A DNA stretch of 64,000 nucleotides from Prorocentrum cordatum. Its lineage: Eukaryota; Sar; Dinophyceae; Prorocentrales; Prorocentraceae. The notes below the pieces were generated by a model. It was given only the letters and a program-made list of their open reading frames with translations. It did no database searches and was not told the origin of the DNA. Below, piece after piece: positions 62,220-64,000 of this stretch (position 1 is its first letter; every line of letters begins with the position of its first letter). The DNA lies in contig CAUYUJ010005769.1 in NCBI GenBank assembly GCA_963575745.1, positions 57,790-121,789 on the forward strand. The letters run 5' to 3'. The position numbers and the translations under genes are program-made.

Positions 62220-62441
62220 GCCATCGCCCCCCTCCGCGACGCAACGCCCGACGAGCCGCTGCTCGTCGGCCCCCCGCGGGCCCCGGGCCCGGCCCCCACG
62301 CGGCCGAACATGCCGAGCAGCCTCGGGCACCCCCCTCCCCTCCGGGGCCCCCTCTCTCCGGGGCGGCTCCTCGGTGGAGCCCGCGGCGCCCGCGTGGGCG
62401 CGGGCCGCGGCGGCGGCGCACCACTCCTCGGGAGCCTCCAT
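62220..62441 (-). CDS. Candidate first exon, possibly of the channel gene
   Basis: ATG at 62441 (context GGCGGGATGGAG) opens MEAPEEWCAAAAARAHAGAA and continues Ala/Arg/Glu-rich to GRCVAEGGDGDGG before running into the (CAT)n array. Composition resembles the N-terminal part of the channel exon (EELAAARAHA). The donor was not resolved, so linkage to the channel is inference. Confidence 0.35.
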
Positions 62442-62834
62442 CCCGCCGCGGGTGCCAGGGGGGGGGGGCGGGCGAGGCGGAGGGGGAGGAGGAGGAGGAG
62501 GAGGGGGAGGAGGAGGAGGAGGAGGAGGAGGAGGAGGAGGAGGAGGAGGAGGAGGAGGAGAGGGCCAAGCCCAGAGCCAGAGGAGCGGGGAGGAGAGGAG
62601 GAGGAGGAGGGGGAGGAGGAGGAGGAGGATGAGGAGGAGGAGAGGAGGGGGGGGGGGGGGGGGGGCGGGCGAGGCGAGGCCGGCGGACGGGGGAGAGGCG
62701 AGGCGGCCGACAGGGGGCCTCGCCGCCCGGCTCGGGGGTTTCTCGGGCCGAGGCGGCCAGCCTGCAGCGCCCGGGGACGCCTGCAGATGGCGCCGAGGTG
62801 GCCGTCAGAGGAGGAACAGCCCGGGGGCCCCATA
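62442..62834. repeat. (GGA)n arrays and G run
   Basis: (GGA)n at 62480-62570 and 62590-62650, and a G homopolymer near 62647-62666. Confidence 0.88.
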
Positions 62835-63020
62835 CCCATACCTCCTCGAGTCATGAAAAAATCACGACGGGAGGTTTTTCCCTGTTTTCGGCCTCCGGGG
62901 GCCCTCACTGGGCCTCGGGCGCGTCAAAAAACGACTCAGGACGAAAAACCGGTCATAGGGAAAGGGTCTGGACCTCTGGGGGGCGCGTCATGAAAAAATC
63001 ATGACGTCGGGGGTCTGGGT
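62835..63020. mobile_element. M11 element
   Basis: CCTCGAGTCATGAAAAAATC and ATGACGTCGGGGGTCTGGG ends, closely matching 21128-21312. Confidence 0.8.
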
Positions 63021-63309
63021 AGCCCACAGTGGTCTCCAGAGGCCCGCCCCAATGGGAGGCAACCGCTTTTTTCCCGGCGACCTCATCCGCGGCAGCTGCC
63101 GCGGCACCCGCCGCACAACGACGACGACGACGACGAGATGAAAGAGGAGATTGTGAACAATGCCGTCGACGAAGGCCGTGTCGATCTACATTGCAATCCT
63201 CGTACAGATGTGCTTGAAACTCCTCTGTCGTGCAGGGTAGCCCAGGCAACAATCACCCCTCGGAGAAAGACCCCTCCACCATTGTCCAACCCGCCCGACC
63301 ATAGAAAAT
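63021..63309. other. Unresolved segment with possible exon
   Basis: The minus frame reads EEFQAHLYEDCNVDRHGLRR and AAADEVAGKKAVASHWGGPL. The plus frame reads MKEEIVNNAVDEGRVDLHCN. Neither could be confirmed. Confidence 0.3.
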
Positions 63310-64000
63310 TATCCGGGCGAAGGACCCAACCATATGCAATTGTGAGTACCGCAATTGTGAATATCTTCTTCGGTGGCGCTCCCTATGGGGCCACGAAACG
63401 TGTGAGCGGTGTGCCGAAATGGGTGTGCGGGACGCATGCGGGCACACCCACTGGGACCTTCGGTGGAGCTCCCCATGGGGCCACGAAACGTGTGAGGGGT
63501 GTGCCGAAATGGGTGTGCGGGACGCATGCGGGCACACCCACTGGGCCTTCGGTGGAGGGGCCACGAAACGCGTGTGCCGAATTGGGTGTGCGGGACGCAT
63601 GCGGGCACACCCACTGAGGCCTTCGGTGGAGCTCCCTATGGGGCCACGAAACGTGTGAGGGGTGTGCCGAAATGGGTGTGCGGGACGCATGCGGGCACAC
63701 CCACGGGGCCTTCGGGGGAGCTCCCTATGGAGCCACAGCGTGTGAAGAGTTGCCGACATGGGTGTGCGGGACGCATGCGGGCACACCCACTGGGACCTTC
63801 GGTGGAGCTCCCTTTGGGGCCACGAAACGTGTGAGGGGTGTGCCGGATTGGGTGTGCGTGACGCATGCGGGCGGCAGCACTGGGGCCTTCGGTGGAGCTC
63901 CCTATGGGGCCACGAAGCGTGTGAGGGGTGTGCCGACATGAACGTGCTGGACGCATGCGGGCACACCCACCGGGACCTTCGGTGGAGCTCCCTTATGGGG
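63310..64000 (+). repeat. 90-bp minisatellite array 3 (runs off the window)
   Basis: Head GGGCGAAGGACCCAACCATA, then units with CGGGACGCATGCGGGCACAC and CTTCGGTGGAGCTCCC. The unit length is 90 bp between 63402 and 63492, with a few shortened units. Confidence 0.95.

Noticed and set aside
61614-62441. A 275-codon protein with an Asp-rich tail starting at 62441
   Set aside because: The Asp/Tyr tail is the translation of the (CAT)n array. Only the first part is kept as a possible exon.

Overview
The window looks like nuclear DNA of a dinoflagellate, possibly a free-living GC-rich lineage of the Prorocentrum type (inference). The reasons are its high GC content, intron-rich genes split into short exons, one likely GA 5' splice site next to GT sites, a Gly/Lys-rich protein of a style common in these algae, and introns packed with small inverted-repeat elements. 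No rRNA, tRNA, CRISPR array or bacterial-type operon was recognised. Most long open frames here are translations of (TCC)n, (GGA)n or (CAT)n repeats and are not genes.

The best-supported genes all lie on the minus strand. They are a two-exon model for a Gly/Lys-rich protein (8929 to 7342), four exons of an unrecognised gene (13683 to 10772), a PB1-domain protein (26937 to 24250, with a 36-nt middle exon) and a six-transmembrane voltage-sensor channel with a C-linker and CNBD-like tail (about 61150 to 50273, possibly starting at 62441). Exon joins are supported by matching reading phase and by protein continuity. Weaker candidate exons are listed with low confidence.

Layout: 1-10023 is bounded by long inverted repeats carrying an 11-bp minisatellite. 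10.0-27.3 kb holds the unrecognised gene, the PB1 gene and many short inverted-repeat elements. 27.3-32.7 kb and 42.4-45.0 kb are tandem copies of a kilobase-scale repeat with degenerate TTGCACCACATAG satellites. 33-42 kb is simple repeats, elements and unresolved segments. 45.0-47.3 kb and 63.3-64.0 kb are arrays of a 90-bp minisatellite. 50.3-61.2 kb is the channel gene, whose large introns contain satellites, an inverted copy of the kilobase repeat and several elements.

The most notable feature is the collection of MITE-like elements. At least five families have terminal inverted repeats and perfect 5-bp target duplications, and two insertions have an empty-site paralog inside this window. 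One element fills channel intron 2 and supplies both splice sites through its AGGT target duplication. Seven other insertions are instead flanked, exactly at the element ends, by direct duplications of about 36-75 bp of host sequence. That pattern is the main candidate here for an undescribed process.
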